From contig CAWBKU010000004.1 in NCBI GenBank assembly GCA_963789535.1, positions 682,001-746,000 on the forward strand: DNA of 64,000 nucleotides. Direction: 5' to 3'. The position numbers and the translations under genes were made by a program. Shown here in pieces: positions 8,928-18,517 of this stretch. The stretch is from CAVXHQ01 sp963789535. Lineage in GTDB: Bacteria; Pseudomonadota; Alphaproteobacteria; Rhodobacterales; Rhodobacteraceae. Position 1 is the stretch's first letter. Every line of letters starts with the position of its first letter. The notes under the pieces are model-generated. The model saw only the letters and a list, made by a program, of their open reading frames with translations, did not search any database and was not told where the DNA came from.

Positions 8928-11198
8928 TTATTTGCCAATAGGACGGCGATAAAGGTAGGTGTCGCTATCCCTGAACCCGAAAGTCGTTTCTTCAACTGAC
9001 CTGATCGAGTTGGCGACTTTTTCTCTCAACAAGCTGCCGCCCACAAACTGTGCCATAAAAATATTTGGGATACTAAGCGGAGATGTAGCCGATATCGATA
9101 ACCCGTTCTCCACCACTATCCCAACATGACCTCTGCCGTCGGACCTACTTCGAACAACCACGTCACCCGGCAATGGATTGGTAACGATCTGAAAACCCGG
9201 TATCTCTTCTGATTCGTCCGCCCATTCATTCGCAAGCACTGGACGTGTTTGGCCCTCATCTGTTATCGTCGGCGGAGTTACACCGGCCCTTTCGAGGACA
9301 TCGTAAACGAACAGATTACACTTGTAGGATACCAGATCGAATCCACGTACGCCTTCTCTATCTACCCACTTCGAATCGTACGCATACGCTGGGAAATCGT
9401 TCGTTCTGTCTTCCTCGAGCAGTTCGCGAGCAGCGGCCGCGACAGATGCCCCGGTAGCCGTCGGTATCGGGGTAGGGGACTGCTCGAGTGGTATATCGAG
9501 GATTGCAAGCTTGCCCTCAGCAAAGAACGCACTCGATTCGTCGTGATGCCCAAGGATGCCCGACCCGTCACGAATCGTGATGTCCCCAGCAAACGCCGGG
9601 TCTGCGACGGTAATCCCAGCGAAATAGTCATAGTCGGGAACACCGTCCGGGGTGTTCGTATCGAGGTGTTCGATAAACACGTAATACGATCGCCCACGCT
9701 CAAACTTATATTCTCCAGACGATACAACACCAAATTCTTCAGCTTGGTGACTGATACCACCGACGTGCAGAATATACCGCTCGGATTCACTCCCACTCGG
9801 GTCGCCCACTTCAAGGCGGAGGGTGATTAATTCCCCAGGCTCGCGTGCAACGGAATCCTCGGGATCATTGGGGTCACTCCCTTGCTCGACTTCGCTTCGG
9901 TCCGAGACCCCGTCACCATCGCTATCCCGGAGGTCCGGCCGCGTGCGTCGAATCTGTTCCTCCAGATTCGACAACCCGTCACCGTCGAGATCCCCTTTTA
10001 CGTCGTTCACAGATACCGGATCGAAGCCACGCACCCGAGCTTCGATTCCGTCCGGCAACAAATCCCCGTCCGAATCGGCCTGGTTCGGATCCGTCCCGAA
10101 AATATTCAGCTCCGCAGCATTAGCAAGTCCATCACCGTCAGCATCTGTGCCGTCGATATGCGTGACCGGCATTCCCAGGCCGCGGGACAGGTCATTCGGC
10201 TGCCCCGCTGTTATGTCAGCGGCCGAGAACTGGTCGTTCTGCATGACCCGCAGTTTGAACAGCCCGTCTCCCGATCTAACCACGGTATTCGGGAAGTTTG
10301 TACCTTCCGGGCTCAGGTTGTACCCGTTGGGTACGGCCACAAAAACTCCGCCGTCGTAATCATTGTCAAATGGTGAATACTCGTCCCACTGTTCGCCGCT
10401 AATCCCGTTAAATACACGTACCATAGAGTCCCCCGGCCCACCGCCCACCACAATATCCGAGTGGCCGTAACCGGTAGTCGCCCCGGACGCGATCGACAGA
10501 CCGCCCCCGAAGCCCGGGTCCGCGGCGAAGAAATCATGGAGGACGACGCCGTTGACCCCGCTGTACGCACGTACTCTCGGGCCACCCCCTTCCCCGGGTG
10601 CGGCCAGGACATCAGCCCGGCCGTCCCCGTTCACGTCCCCACCGGCCACCCGAACACCGCCCGTGAACTGGGACTCGTATACGAATTCGTTGAACATGAC
10701 AGTGCGATCAGCAACATTGAAAACGCGGACGTGGGGACCACCGCCGGCCCCGGCCCCGGTATAAATGTCGGCCTTGCCGTCAGCGTCCATATCGCCGGTC
10801 CCGACCCACACCCCTCCGCGGAAGCCGTCGTCAAAAGCGTAGAAGCTTGCCATTTCCTCGCCCGACACTCCGTCGAACACGCGCACATGGGGCCCGCCAC
10901 CGACCCCCGGAGCCGTGATGATGTCCGAACTTCCGTTCCCGTCGATGTCGCCCAGGGCGACGTTGACGCCAAAGGGGGTATCGACATACGGACCAAATTC
11001 GTGCATCACCGACCCATCGAACCCATTGATGACTCGGACTTTCGCAGGCTCGCCAGGCGCAGTACCGACCGCGATGTCGCTGTACCCGTCGCCGTTAACA
11101 TCGCCCGCCGCCACAGTCCCACCCGCGGAGCTCGGGGTCACGCGGTCTTCCAACATAAACGCGTGAAGCCCGAAGGGCGATCGCATCAGGTATCGCAT
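8928..11198 (-). CDS. FG-GAP repeat surface protein with C-terminal CHAP/NlpC-like amidase domain
   Basis: The 756-residue protein starts at the ATG at 11198 and has LEDRVTPSS about residue 18, the N-terminal tag of many exported Gemmataceae proteins. Residues 25-300 form about six FG-GAP/VCBS repeats (DVNGDGYSDIAVG, DIDGNGSSDIITAPG, DVNGDGRADVLAAPG), a beta-propeller that binds calcium. Residues 350-460 are acidic type-3-like calcium repeats (DADGDGLANAAELNIFGTDP, DSDGDLLPDGIE). The C-terminus has YKCNLFVYDVLERAG and PLPGDVVVRSRSDGRGHVGI, the Cys and His pattern of CHAP/NlpC-P60 hydrolases. It is probably a cell-surface peptidoglycan or amide hydrolase. The catalytic assignment rests on two motifs only. 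Confidence 0.78.
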   Translation of the reverse strand: MRYLMRSPFGLHAFMLEDRVTPSSAGGTVAAGDVNGDGYSDIAVGTAPGEPAKVRVINGFDGSVMHEFGPYVDTPFGVNVALGDIDGNGSSDIITAPGVGGGPHVRVFDGVSGEEMASFYAFDDGFRGGVWVGTGDMDADGKADIYTGAGAGGGPHVRVFNVADRTVMFNEFVYESQFTGGVRVAGGDVNGDGRADVLAAPGEGGGPRVRAYSGVNGVVLHDFFAADPGFGGGLSIASGATTGYGHSDIVVGGGPGDSMVRVFNGISGEQWDEYSPFDNDYDGGVFVAVPNGYNLSPEGTNFPNTVVRSGDGLFKLRVMQNDQFSAADITAGQPNDLSRGLGMPVTHIDGTDADGDGLANAAELNIFGTDPNQADSDGDLLPDGIEARVRGFDPVSVNDVKGDLDGDGLSNLEEQIRRTRPDLRDSDGDGVSDRSEVEQGSDPNDPEDSVAREPGELITLRLEVGDPSGSESERYILHVGGISHQAEEFGVVSSGEYKFERGRSYYVFIEHLDTNTPDGVPDYDYFAGITVADPAFAGDITIRDGSGILGHHDESSAFFAEGKLAILDIPLEQSPTPIPTATGASVAAAARELLEEDRTNDFPAYAYDSKWVDREGVRGFDLVSYKCNLFVYDVLERAGVTPPTITDEGQTRPVLANEWADESEEIPGFQIVTNPLPGDVVVRSRSDGRGHVGIVVENGLSISATSPLSIPNIFMAQFVGGSLLREKVANSIRSVEETTFGFRDSDTYLYRRPIGK

Positions 11199-11638
11199 GG
11201 TGACTCCTTTGGCCGCAGGAGGCCGAACGGTCAGAAAGTGGCAGCATTCGCCAGTCAACTCGCGGAGTGCGAACCTTGGTTCACGGTGCGTCACAAGCGT
11301 TTTCTACTAATGAAGATGCGATATTCCAACTAAAGGTTAACCCATTGGCGGAAAGCACAGCCCGGGCGAGGGGCAAACCCCAGGTCCACCCCCCCCGCCC
11401 GACACGATCCGAACTGGTGATCGGCATCAAGAAGGGGGCTCTCCCGCACTTCTTGAGACGACGATATACTCCACCCGGCCAACGATGAGCCATTCCGGCT
11501 CGCGGACAGTACACTACCCGCGTGAGCTGCGTTCGGCAGCGATTCTCCCAAGAAGTCACAGATGACCCAGTTCCGGATCGATCGTTTTGAGGATCACGCG
11601 AATCACGTCAGAATGTCTTCGGAAGAGAGACCATCAAT
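11199..11638. other. Gene-free interval
   Basis: About 440 bp between the surface protein start and the TPR-CHAT stop. It should hold the promoter of the surface protein gene (reverse strand). The open frames here have no recognisable product. I see no clear hairpin, repeat or RNA gene. Confidence 0.5.
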
Positions 11639-14600
11639 TCAGTGACCGGCTTCGGACCCAAAAAAGGCCGCCCAAAGGAATGGATGAGCGCGGACCGGAC
11701 GCCCACCGGGGGGTTTCTGCCCCGTGTTCTTCGCGGGGTTGACCAGGACAATGTCATTTCCCGGCCCCCGAGCGATGGCCGGAATCAGGTCCGGGCGAGC
11801 CGAAACTAATCGCTGGGCTTCCCATAGTGCCCGGTCCGGGAGGAGCGGGGTTTTCTTGTCCAACACCCGAGCCCAAAAGGCGGTAACGAGCGCAACAGTC
11901 GCGTCGTCGTCGATAGCGAAGAGGGTCGCGATGACGACCGGGCACCCAGCGAGGTGGAACGCACGCTGTAGCCCTCTTACCCCCTCAGCATCGGTGTTCG
12001 CCCCAAGTCCCGTCTCACATGCGCTCAACACTAGCAATCGGAGCCGTTGCAACTTCAGACCGGTGACCACCTCCCCTGTGAGAATACCGTTATCCGGGTC
12101 GACTTGGAGGTTGGCCCCGGCGAACGCCAGCCCGACGTACCCCAGGGGGGTTCTTGCCCCAAACCCGACCTGCTGCGGAAACACACCCGCCGAAAGGGAA
12201 ACCCCGCGAAGGCTTTCGCGATATTCCTTTCTCCTTTTTAGATCACCTTGTAGAAGAGCCTCGCGGAACTCGCCGTGCGTGCCGATGTGCGCTGCGTCAG
12301 CCTGTTCCAGTGCGCGACGCACCTCACCTGTGGTCGCCTTTTGTCCCTCCAATGAGACTACTTTCTCACCCGCAATTTCCCGGAGACGGCCAACCTCCGT
12401 CCTCGTACCCTCCAGGTAACGGTAACGCGGTTCGCTGGATTTCCCATAGTCCACACCGCCGACCGCCAACAGATTTTCAGCACCCACCGCAGACTTGGCC
12501 AGCAAACGCTCCAGAAGCAAGGGCCCCCCGGGGGTAGTCATAAAAAGATGACGATCAAGCAGAAAACCTTGCCCGTCCGGCAGAGCAGCAAGTGGGAACC
12601 TCGCCAAGTCCCCCTCAACAGCCAAAAATACCGTCATCGGGTCCGGGCCAGGATTCGCTGGAAGACACTTGGCGACCGGATCCCACATCAACTCACGCAA
12701 TTTAGCGGCCCGACCGTCGGCTTGCTTTTCCAAGCCGAGTCGTTCCTCGGCTTTGACGTTTGGCCGCGACCAGTCTACCTGGTCCTGCCGCCATCCGTTC
12801 ACTAACCCGTCGATCGGCTCGCCGGGGCCGAGGGGAATACGGGATACGGCTCCCTTTCCCCCAATCACGAAAACCGTGTAGTGAGGAACCAGTTTCCCGT
12901 CCGGACCGCGGTCATCGTGGCGGATGACGTCCACAAACACGGCTGAGCGATGGTCGAGCGCCGAAGCCAGGTCGGGGAGGACGGGAATTCCCTTGTCTTT
13001 TGGCTGAAGGGAGTTAGCCAGCAACTCTCGTTCGGCATTCTCTGCCGCCTCGGTCAAATCGGCGACCATCGGCTCCCGATTCGGATCGGTCGTGGGACGC
13101 AACCGAACCCCAGTTAGTTCAGACCGAATGCAGATGAGCTTCTCCCGCAACGCCCGAATCTCAGGGGTGGTGTCGGGGACACGCCGAGCAAACAACGCTT
13201 GGGTGACGGCGCCTTGGTTTGGGAAGATGACTGCGTAGGTCTCGTCGGCGGGTTGCTTAGCCTCTGTCGCCAACAGCAAGTAAAGATCCCGGATACTAGG
13301 AAGTCGGGCGGCGAAGTCAAGGACGTCGGACTCAAGGGAGTTCATCCCTTCGCGGCGGAGAATGGCGGCGGACATCCGCAGACACCGCTCGCACTCGGCC
13401 AACGCGTCAGCCGTCTTACCCTGCGCGGCCAGTGCAGTGGCGTAATTATACAAATCGATCGCCAGACCAGGCGAGCCGGCCGGGAAGAGGTCCTTGGGGA
13501 ACACTGCTTCCCCGACTCGGACCGCCTGCTTCAAATCCCGTACGGCCGCGTCCGGCCGGCCGGACGCGAGTTCGGCCACACCGAGGTTTGCTAGCGGTTG
13601 GGCGATCAACGGGTGGCCATCCGGGAAGAGCTTCCTGGGGTAAAGCTTCTCTCGCATGTCGTGGCACCGCCTATAAAATGGGATCGCCTCGGCTGGTTTC
13701 TTGCGGGCGGCCCGGATTAACCCAGAGCCGTTCAGGCTGGTGGCCAGTTCAGGGTGCCACTCAGCGTGTGATCGGTACAGCCGCTTCCTCATCCCTCTCG
13801 CTTGGTCAATGAAGCACTGCGACTTCTCTAGGTTACCGAGGGCGAAATAAGTCCACCCGATATTATCGAGGCTGAAGGCAATGTCGGGGTGGTCAGCCGG
13901 CCCTTTATCGGTCCGGTACAGTTGCTTGTTCATTTCCCAGGCTCGTGCGAGGAGCGGGAGGGCCTCCTCTGGTCGACCCATAATGCCATAAATGACCGCG
14001 AGATTGTTGAGACCGAGCGCAACCTGTGGGTGGGGAGCACCCGGGTACAGTCGCTCGCGCAGGTCAAGCGCCCGTTCTGCCAACATGAGCCCCTCTCCGG
14101 GGCGGCCGAGTCCAGCCAGGGCTGCCGCAAGGTGCCCCCAGCACTTGGCCACCTCGTGATCGCCCTTCGGGAACTGGGCTTCCAGAATCGGTCGAGCCTC
14201 CTTGGCGTGCGGCAGCGCACGGTCCGGCCTCCTAAGGATCAGATATGTTTCTGCCAGATAATTAAGACTGACGCCCAAGTCGGCGTTTTTGCGGTTCGGG
14301 AAAACTGTTCGCCGCCACTCGTACCCGCTTTGGTGGTAGGCGAGTGCCCGGTACGGATCACGAAGGGACTGGTGGACGTTCCCGATGAGGTGTAAGACCA
14401 GCGGGATCTCCTGAATGAGTTGCGGGGACCAGAGAAGGTGGACCATGACGGCCTGGGCCATCGGGTTGCCCCAATTTCCGATCACCAACCCTCCGGCGAG
14501 TTGGGCACACTGCCGTGCGAGTAACCGGTCGAGGTGGGGCATCGCCTTCTCTCCTCGGCCGGTGTGAATGTACGCCGTGGCAAGGTTCTGGACGGATGCT

Positions 14601-15112
14601 GAGTGCGCGGTGCCGAAGTGTTTCTCCTCAATTTGGATAGCTCGCTCGCATGGTAGAACGGCCTCCGGATATCGATTCAGTTGGAGCAAAGCTGCTCCGA
14701 GATTGTTGGCGGTTTCGCCAAGGTCAGCGGCATTCTCATTATCCGTCGGGTCGCCCCGGAGAACTTCCTCCCAGATCTTGAGAGCACGGGTGAGATGAGG
14801 AATCGCCTCGTCTGGCCGGCCGTTTCGGCTAAGCGCGGTACCGAGAGTCTGTAGACTCAACGCGAGATTGCCGTGGCCTTTCGGATAGAGGCGTTCCGCA
14901 ATCTCGACGGCGGTCCGGAAGTGTTTGATGGCCGTATCTGGTTCGGCCGGGAACAGCCGTAATCCGTCTTGGTAAAACTCAGCAGCCTCTCGCTCAAGGA
15001 GTTGCCGTCGGGCCGGGGTGAGTGGCTCCTCCTCGGCGATGCTCACTTTGAAAGTCGCTACAGTCACAATCCCAATTACCAAGCCAATCACGGAACGCCG
15101 GAGCCAGCTCAT
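11639..15112 (-). CDS. TPR-CHAT protease (caspase-HetF-associated-with-TPRs)
   Basis: This 1157-residue protein starts with a hydrophobic segment (SVIGLVIGIVTVATF, residues 7-21), a signal peptide or membrane anchor. Residues 40-620 are tandem tetratricopeptide repeats (YPKGHGNLALSLQTLGTAL, HPQVALGLNNLAVIYGIMG). The last 400 residues form a CHAT domain: catalytic His in AAHIGTHGEF (about 942) and catalytic Cys in VLSACETGLG (about 1027), both intact. CHAT proteins are clan CD cysteine proteases; some act in RNA-guided or cell-death immunity. It is the last gene of a three-gene reverse-strand operon, 24 bp after the DUF4384-like gene. Role in conflict or programmed death is inferred. Confidence 0.85.
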   Translation of the reverse strand: MSWLRRSVIGLVIGIVTVATFKVSIAEEEPLTPARRQLLEREAAEFYQDGLRLFPAEPDTAIKHFRTAVEIAERLYPKGHGNLALSLQTLGTALSRNGRPDEAIPHLTRALKIWEEVLRGDPTDNENAADLGETANNLGAALLQLNRYPEAVLPCERAIQIEEKHFGTAHSASVQNLATAYIHTGRGEKAMPHLDRLLARQCAQLAGGLVIGNWGNPMAQAVMVHLLWSPQLIQEIPLVLHLIGNVHQSLRDPYRALAYHQSGYEWRRTVFPNRKNADLGVSLNYLAETYLILRRPDRALPHAKEARPILEAQFPKGDHEVAKCWGHLAAALAGLGRPGEGLMLAERALDLRERLYPGAPHPQVALGLNNLAVIYGIMGRPEEALPLLARAWEMNKQLYRTDKGPADHPDIAFSLDNIGWTYFALGNLEKSQCFIDQARGMRKRLYRSHAEWHPELATSLNGSGLIRAARKKPAEAIPFYRRCHDMREKLYPRKLFPDGHPLIAQPLANLGVAELASGRPDAAVRDLKQAVRVGEAVFPKDLFPAGSPGLAIDLYNYATALAAQGKTADALAECERCLRMSAAILRREGMNSLESDVLDFAARLPSIRDLYLLLATEAKQPADETYAVIFPNQGAVTQALFARRVPDTTPEIRALREKLICIRSELTGVRLRPTTDPNREPMVADLTEAAENAERELLANSLQPKDKGIPVLPDLASALDHRSAVFVDVIRHDDRGPDGKLVPHYTVFVIGGKGAVSRIPLGPGEPIDGLVNGWRQDQVDWSRPNVKAEERLGLEKQADGRAAKLRELMWDPVAKCLPANPGPDPMTVFLAVEGDLARFPLAALPDGQGFLLDRHLFMTTPGGPLLLERLLAKSAVGAENLLAVGGVDYGKSSEPRYRYLEGTRTEVGRLREIAGEKVVSLEGQKATTGEVRRALEQADAAHIGTHGEFREALLQGDLKRRKEYRESLRGVSLSAGVFPQQVGFGARTPLGYVGLAFAGANLQVDPDNGILTGEVVTGLKLQRLRLLVLSACETGLGANTDAEGVRGLQRAFHLAGCPVVIATLFAIDDDATVALVTAFWARVLDKKTPLLPDRALWEAQRLVSARPDLIPAIARGPGNDIVLVNPAKNTGQKPPGGRPVRAHPFLWAAFFGSEAGH

Positions 15113-15136
15113 GGTTGAACCTCCTGATTCGAGAAG

Positions 15137-15913
15137 TCATCGGCTTTGAAAGCCGAAACACACAGCACGTGAGCTTCCTAGAGGGACGAAGTGATCGCTC
15201 ATCAGGCGGGCAACACTCTTGACCGGATCGTAAACACGAAGGACGCGGGTGGAGGGTGCCCGAGACGGAGTCGAAATGTCCGCCTTACCGTCCTCAAGGT
15301 AAGCCATCAACAGCGGGTCGGGCAAATTATCCCGTTGGTCCTCCCAGCCTGTCAGTTCTCGAAATCGGTCAGCCGCAGCCCCAAGGGGTTGATCGGTCGC
15401 CAGGAGAACGACGGCCTCCACACCCGTTGCTCCCGGAATGAGTTCCATAGCATGTTCTTTGCTTCCTGAATCCTTCCCTACTGGCTCTGTCGGAAGCCAG
15501 AGGACGGCTCGGGCTTCCTCTTTCTCCGGTCGGTCCTCCCACTTCTTCTCCCGCCATGGGTAAATGGGATGGATTTTACCTGCGGCGTCCAACCAGAGAA
15601 TGTAAAAATACGCCTTCCGGCTCGAGTCGTTCTTGTCCGCAATGATTTGGATTCGTACCCCATAGCCGGGCCGCAGCGGTCGCCGCCCGTCGGCGAAGAG
15701 GAGTTGCCCTGGCTTATTGTCGCGCACCGCGGCTTCCGTCCACACGGTGAGTTCGAGGTCGGGGTTGAGTCGCACGGTTGGCAGATTAGGAATGAGCGGC
15801 ACAGATGGCGAATCTTTGCCAGGCCTAGGGTAGACTCCCATTGCTATGATCGCAATCAGGACCAAGCCTCCTGCCTTGAATAGGAACCGTCGCGACAACC
15901 ACCACCGTGGCAC
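15137..15913 (-). CDS. Membrane-anchored DUF4384-like protein
   Basis: The 258-residue product has one N-terminal membrane segment (AGGLVLIAIIAMGVY, about residues 14-28) and an exported beta-rich domain: LELTVWTEA, PGYGVRIQIIADK, AYFYILWLDAAGKIHPIYPW, then a Trp/Pro-rich strand and RAVLWLPTEP. This resembles DUF4384-type domains often found next to or fused to caspase and CHAT proteases in planctomycetes and cyanobacteria. It has no catalytic motif. It sits between the caspase (74 bp upstream) and the TPR-CHAT gene (24 bp downstream), so it may hold the proteases at the membrane or sense a signal. The family name is from pattern memory. Confidence 0.65.
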   Translation of the reverse strand: MPRWWLSRRFLFKAGGLVLIAIIAMGVYPRPGKDSPSVPLIPNLPTVRLNPDLELTVWTEAAVRDNKPGQLLFADGRRPLRPGYGVRIQIIADKNDSSRKAYFYILWLDAAGKIHPIYPWREKKWEDRPEKEEARAVLWLPTEPVGKDSGSKEHAMELIPGATGVEAVVLLATDQPLGAAADRFRELTGWEDQRDNLPDPLLMAYLEDGKADISTPSRAPSTRVLRVYDPVKSVARLMSDHFVPLGSSRAVCFGFQSR

Positions 15914-15987
15914 AATGCTGGTTAGCTCAGAGCTGCTGGCGATATTGACTTGCCCCGCGGCGGCAACTGCCTCCGGCCGCTGCGGGG

Positions 15988-17061
15988 CTACTGAGGGTGA
16001 CTGTCTAGCACCTCGATCAGATTGTCCCAGCCGAGATACTGGAACGCGTCCCGCAGCGAGGGGAGCAGGCTCCGTTCCTCCATCCAGTCTAACAGCTTTC
16101 CGGCCGGGGACTCGTCCCGCTTACACGCGTCCCGGTCGGGCAGGGACATCTCAAAGTAGTCGGCCAAATAGACCCAGCGTGATACTATACCCTCGCGGAT
16201 CTTGATCCTGGCCTTCCCGCTCAGCTTTTCAGGACGAGCCGCTAGTTTGGTGGCGGTTGGGGTGGGAACAAGTTGTTTCCCGCCGCGATCGAGTGCGAGC
16301 GGGAAATCGTTCTCTAGGTCATGGGCCTTGAAGATCGGGTGCTGGGACGACGCTAGGACTGGAACCTTGTCCGAAACGTATTTGAACACTTCGAACACAC
16401 GGATCAATCTGTCCTCCTGGCCGGAGGCCGCGCCCTTGAGTGCTTCGAGGAGATAGTGGGTGAACAGGCTGTTCTTCATCCCCGGCAGAACGAGCGATAC
16501 CTCGGTCGAACGCGACGAGGCCATGATAACCCGTCCCGCCCCTTCGGCGAGGGATGAATAGGTTTTATTGTCGAAGCCAGCCTTGAGTTGCTCCGACGGG
16601 TCGAGGGTCTTCACATCCCCAGCACCGGCCGAGTGGCAGGCGTCGAGGAGTACAACCAGACGTCCGGCCTTAATGACCGACAGAAGCCTGGTCAACTCCA
16701 CGGCACTGATCGCAGTGTCCCTGAGTCGCTTGGGGTCATAGTCGAACGGGATCAGGTAGGTGCCCTCACCCGGACCGGCCTCAATGCGCCCACCGTGGCC
16801 CGAGAAGAACACGACGACGGTGTCGTTTGTTCCGGCCGACTGAGCCAGCCGAGTGAGACCGGCACGAATGTCTTCAGCCTTGGCTTGGTCGTCCAGTAAG
16901 GTCTCTACCTGTGAAGCAGGGTACCCACAATACTCCGAGGAGCGGAGTAGGCCAGCGAGGTCGCGGGCGTCATCGAGGACATGCTCAGGGAGCTTTCGGG
17001 CGTTTGGGTAGTTGGCAACACCGACGACGAGGGCGCGACCATGATCGAACAAGTTGGGCAT
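15988..17061 (-). CDS. Caspase-family protease (C14) with C-terminal effector-associated-like domain
   Basis: From the ATG at 17061, which follows a purine-rich AGAGGTGAGG stretch, the protein is 357 residues. A GTG two codons earlier is possible. The p20-like domain has the catalytic His in VVFFSGHGGRIEAG (about 88) and Cys in LVVLLDACHSAGAGD (about 140), with GRALVVGVANYP at the N-terminus, so both dyad residues are present. After a linker the last 70 residues (WVYLADYFEMSLPDRDACK to LGWDNLIEVLDS) look like the small helical effector-associated or death-like adaptor domains of bacterial conflict systems. It is the first gene of the operon with the DUF4384-like and TPR-CHAT genes. Likely a signal-triggered protease; the substrate is unknown. 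Confidence 0.85.
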   Translation of the reverse strand: MPNLFDHGRALVVGVANYPNARKLPEHVLDDARDLAGLLRSSEYCGYPASQVETLLDDQAKAEDIRAGLTRLAQSAGTNDTVVVFFSGHGGRIEAGPGEGTYLIPFDYDPKRLRDTAISAVELTRLLSVIKAGRLVVLLDACHSAGAGDVKTLDPSEQLKAGFDNKTYSSLAEGAGRVIMASSRSTEVSLVLPGMKNSLFTHYLLEALKGAASGQEDRLIRVFEVFKYVSDKVPVLASSQHPIFKAHDLENDFPLALDRGGKQLVPTPTATKLAARPEKLSGKARIKIREGIVSRWVYLADYFEMSLPDRDACKRDESPAGKLLDWMEERSLLPSLRDAFQYLGWDNLIEVLDSHPQ

Positions 17062-17125
17062 GCACACACCTCACCTCTCCAACATTCATTTTGACTGTTA
17101 TCAATATATCATCGCTTACTTCCTG

Positions 17126-17318
17126 ATGTACCTCGCGGTCGACCGTGACAACGGCGATTACGCCTGCCCATTCTGCCTGAATCATACCCAAGTGGTGTGG
17201 CGGACCGCTCGCCGGCGTGCCTGCCTGCTCCTCCGGAACGGCGGCCGGGTCGAGACCGACCGGACCCGACCCCAAGCGTAGATTGGTCCCGCGGCGCTGT
17301 CACACCTGCTACGACTGA
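17126..17318 (+). pseudogene. Decayed copy of the zinc-binding protein gene at 18810
   Basis: The frame opens MYLAVDRDNGDYACPFCLN, nearly identical to the intact gene at 18810-19091. It then loses frame and about 90 bp of the middle, and ends with the same CHTCYD codons and stop as the intact gene (17301-17318). It is a partial duplicate that can no longer encode the protein. It lies upstream of the caspase operon on the opposite strand. Confidence 0.7.
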
Positions 17319-17532
17319 CCCGAGCCGACTGGAATTTCGCCGATATCGTGTTGGGTTATGTCAATGTCGCGCCGACAACTCGGGCATGCCGTATGAAACA
17401 TAACAGGCTCGGCTAGACATTTTTGACAACACTGCTCATCACAGAATGGGCATTCAAGAACCAACGTTAGCATGAATCTATCCGAAATTCCACCATGGCA
17501 CATTGCGGACATTCATCAAAGCATCTTTTCAT
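17309..17532 (-). CDS. Small zinc-ribbon/RING-like protein, possibly frameshifted
   Basis: A Cys-rich protein of about 75 residues. The C-terminal part reads ECPFCDEQCCQKCLAEP...TACPSCRRDIDIT. The N-terminal CFDECPQCAMVEF is in another frame starting at the ATG at 17532, so a one-base frameshift near 17475 is likely; a shorter start at 17512 is possible. Spacing of its CxxC pairs matches the gene at 49062-49277 on the same plasmid (CEKCNKPSCQNC...CPHCRSNMDVP), so the two are paralogues. Structural zinc binding is likely; function is unknown. Confidence 0.55.
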
Positions 17533-17572
17533 TGTCGATCCTTATGGGTGATTTATGCGATGCACGTACCAA

Positions 17573-17932
17573 TCAGGCCAGACCGATCAGCCGAGCCACC
17601 GGGCGGACAACTTCGACCTTCTCATGGCCGTACGCTTTCGCCTGTTGCCATACCGTCGAGGCGAAATCATCATGGTGGTGGTCGTTTTCGACAGGACAGG
17701 ACAGGTGCATGAACACTGACCGGCCGAGCACCTGGATCGCGGCCCGCGCCGGGGCGGTGATAACGTACTTCTGGGCCCCCCGGGGCAACCGGTCGTTGTG
17801 AGCCTCGACCATCAAGTCAAACGCGATGGCGGCGCAATCGCCAAGGTAGGCGGCAAGGTCAGCCGGGGTCTTCTGCGAACGGTCGTACTTGGAGTGGGCG
17901 TACTGTGCTTTGAAAACAAGGGCGGTTGGCAC
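17573..17932 (-). CDS. Hypothetical protein, 5' end uncertain
   Basis: The product is at least 119 residues from a GTG at 17932. Codon third positions are G/C-rich, as expected for this genome, and the same frame stays coding-like upstream to about 18040 (DLFRLAVRSIIENGEFAV) without a normal start codon. The true start may therefore be lost by mutation or by a base error. Visible stretches are ALVFKAQYAHSKYDRSQKTP, AYLGDCAAIAFDLMVEAHND and VITAPARAAIQVLG. I do not recognise the family; there is no membrane segment. The opposite strand at 17798-18013 is also open but has worse codon use. Confidence 0.45.
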   Translation of the reverse strand: MPTALVFKAQYAHSKYDRSQKTPADLAAYLGDCAAIAFDLMVEAHNDRLPRGAQKYVITAPARAAIQVLGRSVFMHLSCPVENDHHHDDFASTVWQQAKAYGHEKVEVVRPVARLIGLA

Positions 17933-18258
17933 GGCGAATTCTCCGTTCTCGATTATAGACCGGACGGCGAGGCGAAACAGATCGCACCCAGCGACTTCGT
18001 CACGGCCACCTAACTCACGCCCTCGACTGGTTATTATTCACCCATGCCGAGTCGGTTTCTGCCTGAGTCGACATTTCTGTGAGACTGGCCAGGTGTGGAC
18101 ACCCGCATGCTCTGGATCGGCCTTGACCGCATTGTACGCCCACTCGAGCGATTAATTGTTGCGGTCGCGTTTCCGATTGGCATCTCCGTTCGCACTTATC
18201 GTGCCAATAGATATCTGATTGTAAATTCATTCCATATCATCACCAGTATCGCAACATC
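17933..18258. other. Gene-free or gene-remnant interval
   Basis: The first 100 bp probably belong to the 5' end of the hypothetical gene at 17573-17932. From about 18040 to 18258 I see no convincing coding sequence, repeat or RNA. Confidence 0.4.
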
Positions 18259-18517
18259 ATGATCCCATATTTTTCTACCACAGCAACGAAAAACTCCGAG
18301 CCGTCCATCACGGCATTCCGGGAGGGCCAGCCACCACGGGTCCGGGCGTGCCGTCGACATCGGGAACGAGGGAATCGCAGCCAGCCTACTCCCGCAGGTC
18401 GCCACCGACGAAAAGGTGGTCGAGTTGGAAATTGACGAGTTGATCTTGGACGTGTGTGTGGCCGGACAGAGCAACCGGTACGTATGGAACTACGACCTCG
18501 GGTCCGAGCACGAGTAA
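18259..18517 (+). pseudogene. Small hypothetical protein gene with one frameshift
   Basis: The ATG at 18259 opens MIPYFSTTATKNSEPSITAF and stays coding-like to about 18355. The protein then continues one frame over as DIGNEGIAASLLPQVATDEK, VVELEIDELILDVCVAG and QSNRYVWNYDLGSEHE with a stop at 18515. Together this gives about 85 residues with planctomycete-like codon use. The single frame change near 18355 is either mutation or a base error. The acidic small protein matches no family I know. Confidence 0.4.

Noticed and set aside
17798..18013. Forward 71-codon frame opposite the hypothetical gene at 17573
   Set aside because: Third-position base use favours the reverse strand, although the segment near FENKGGWHGEFSVLDY is not unreasonable; left undecided but not called.
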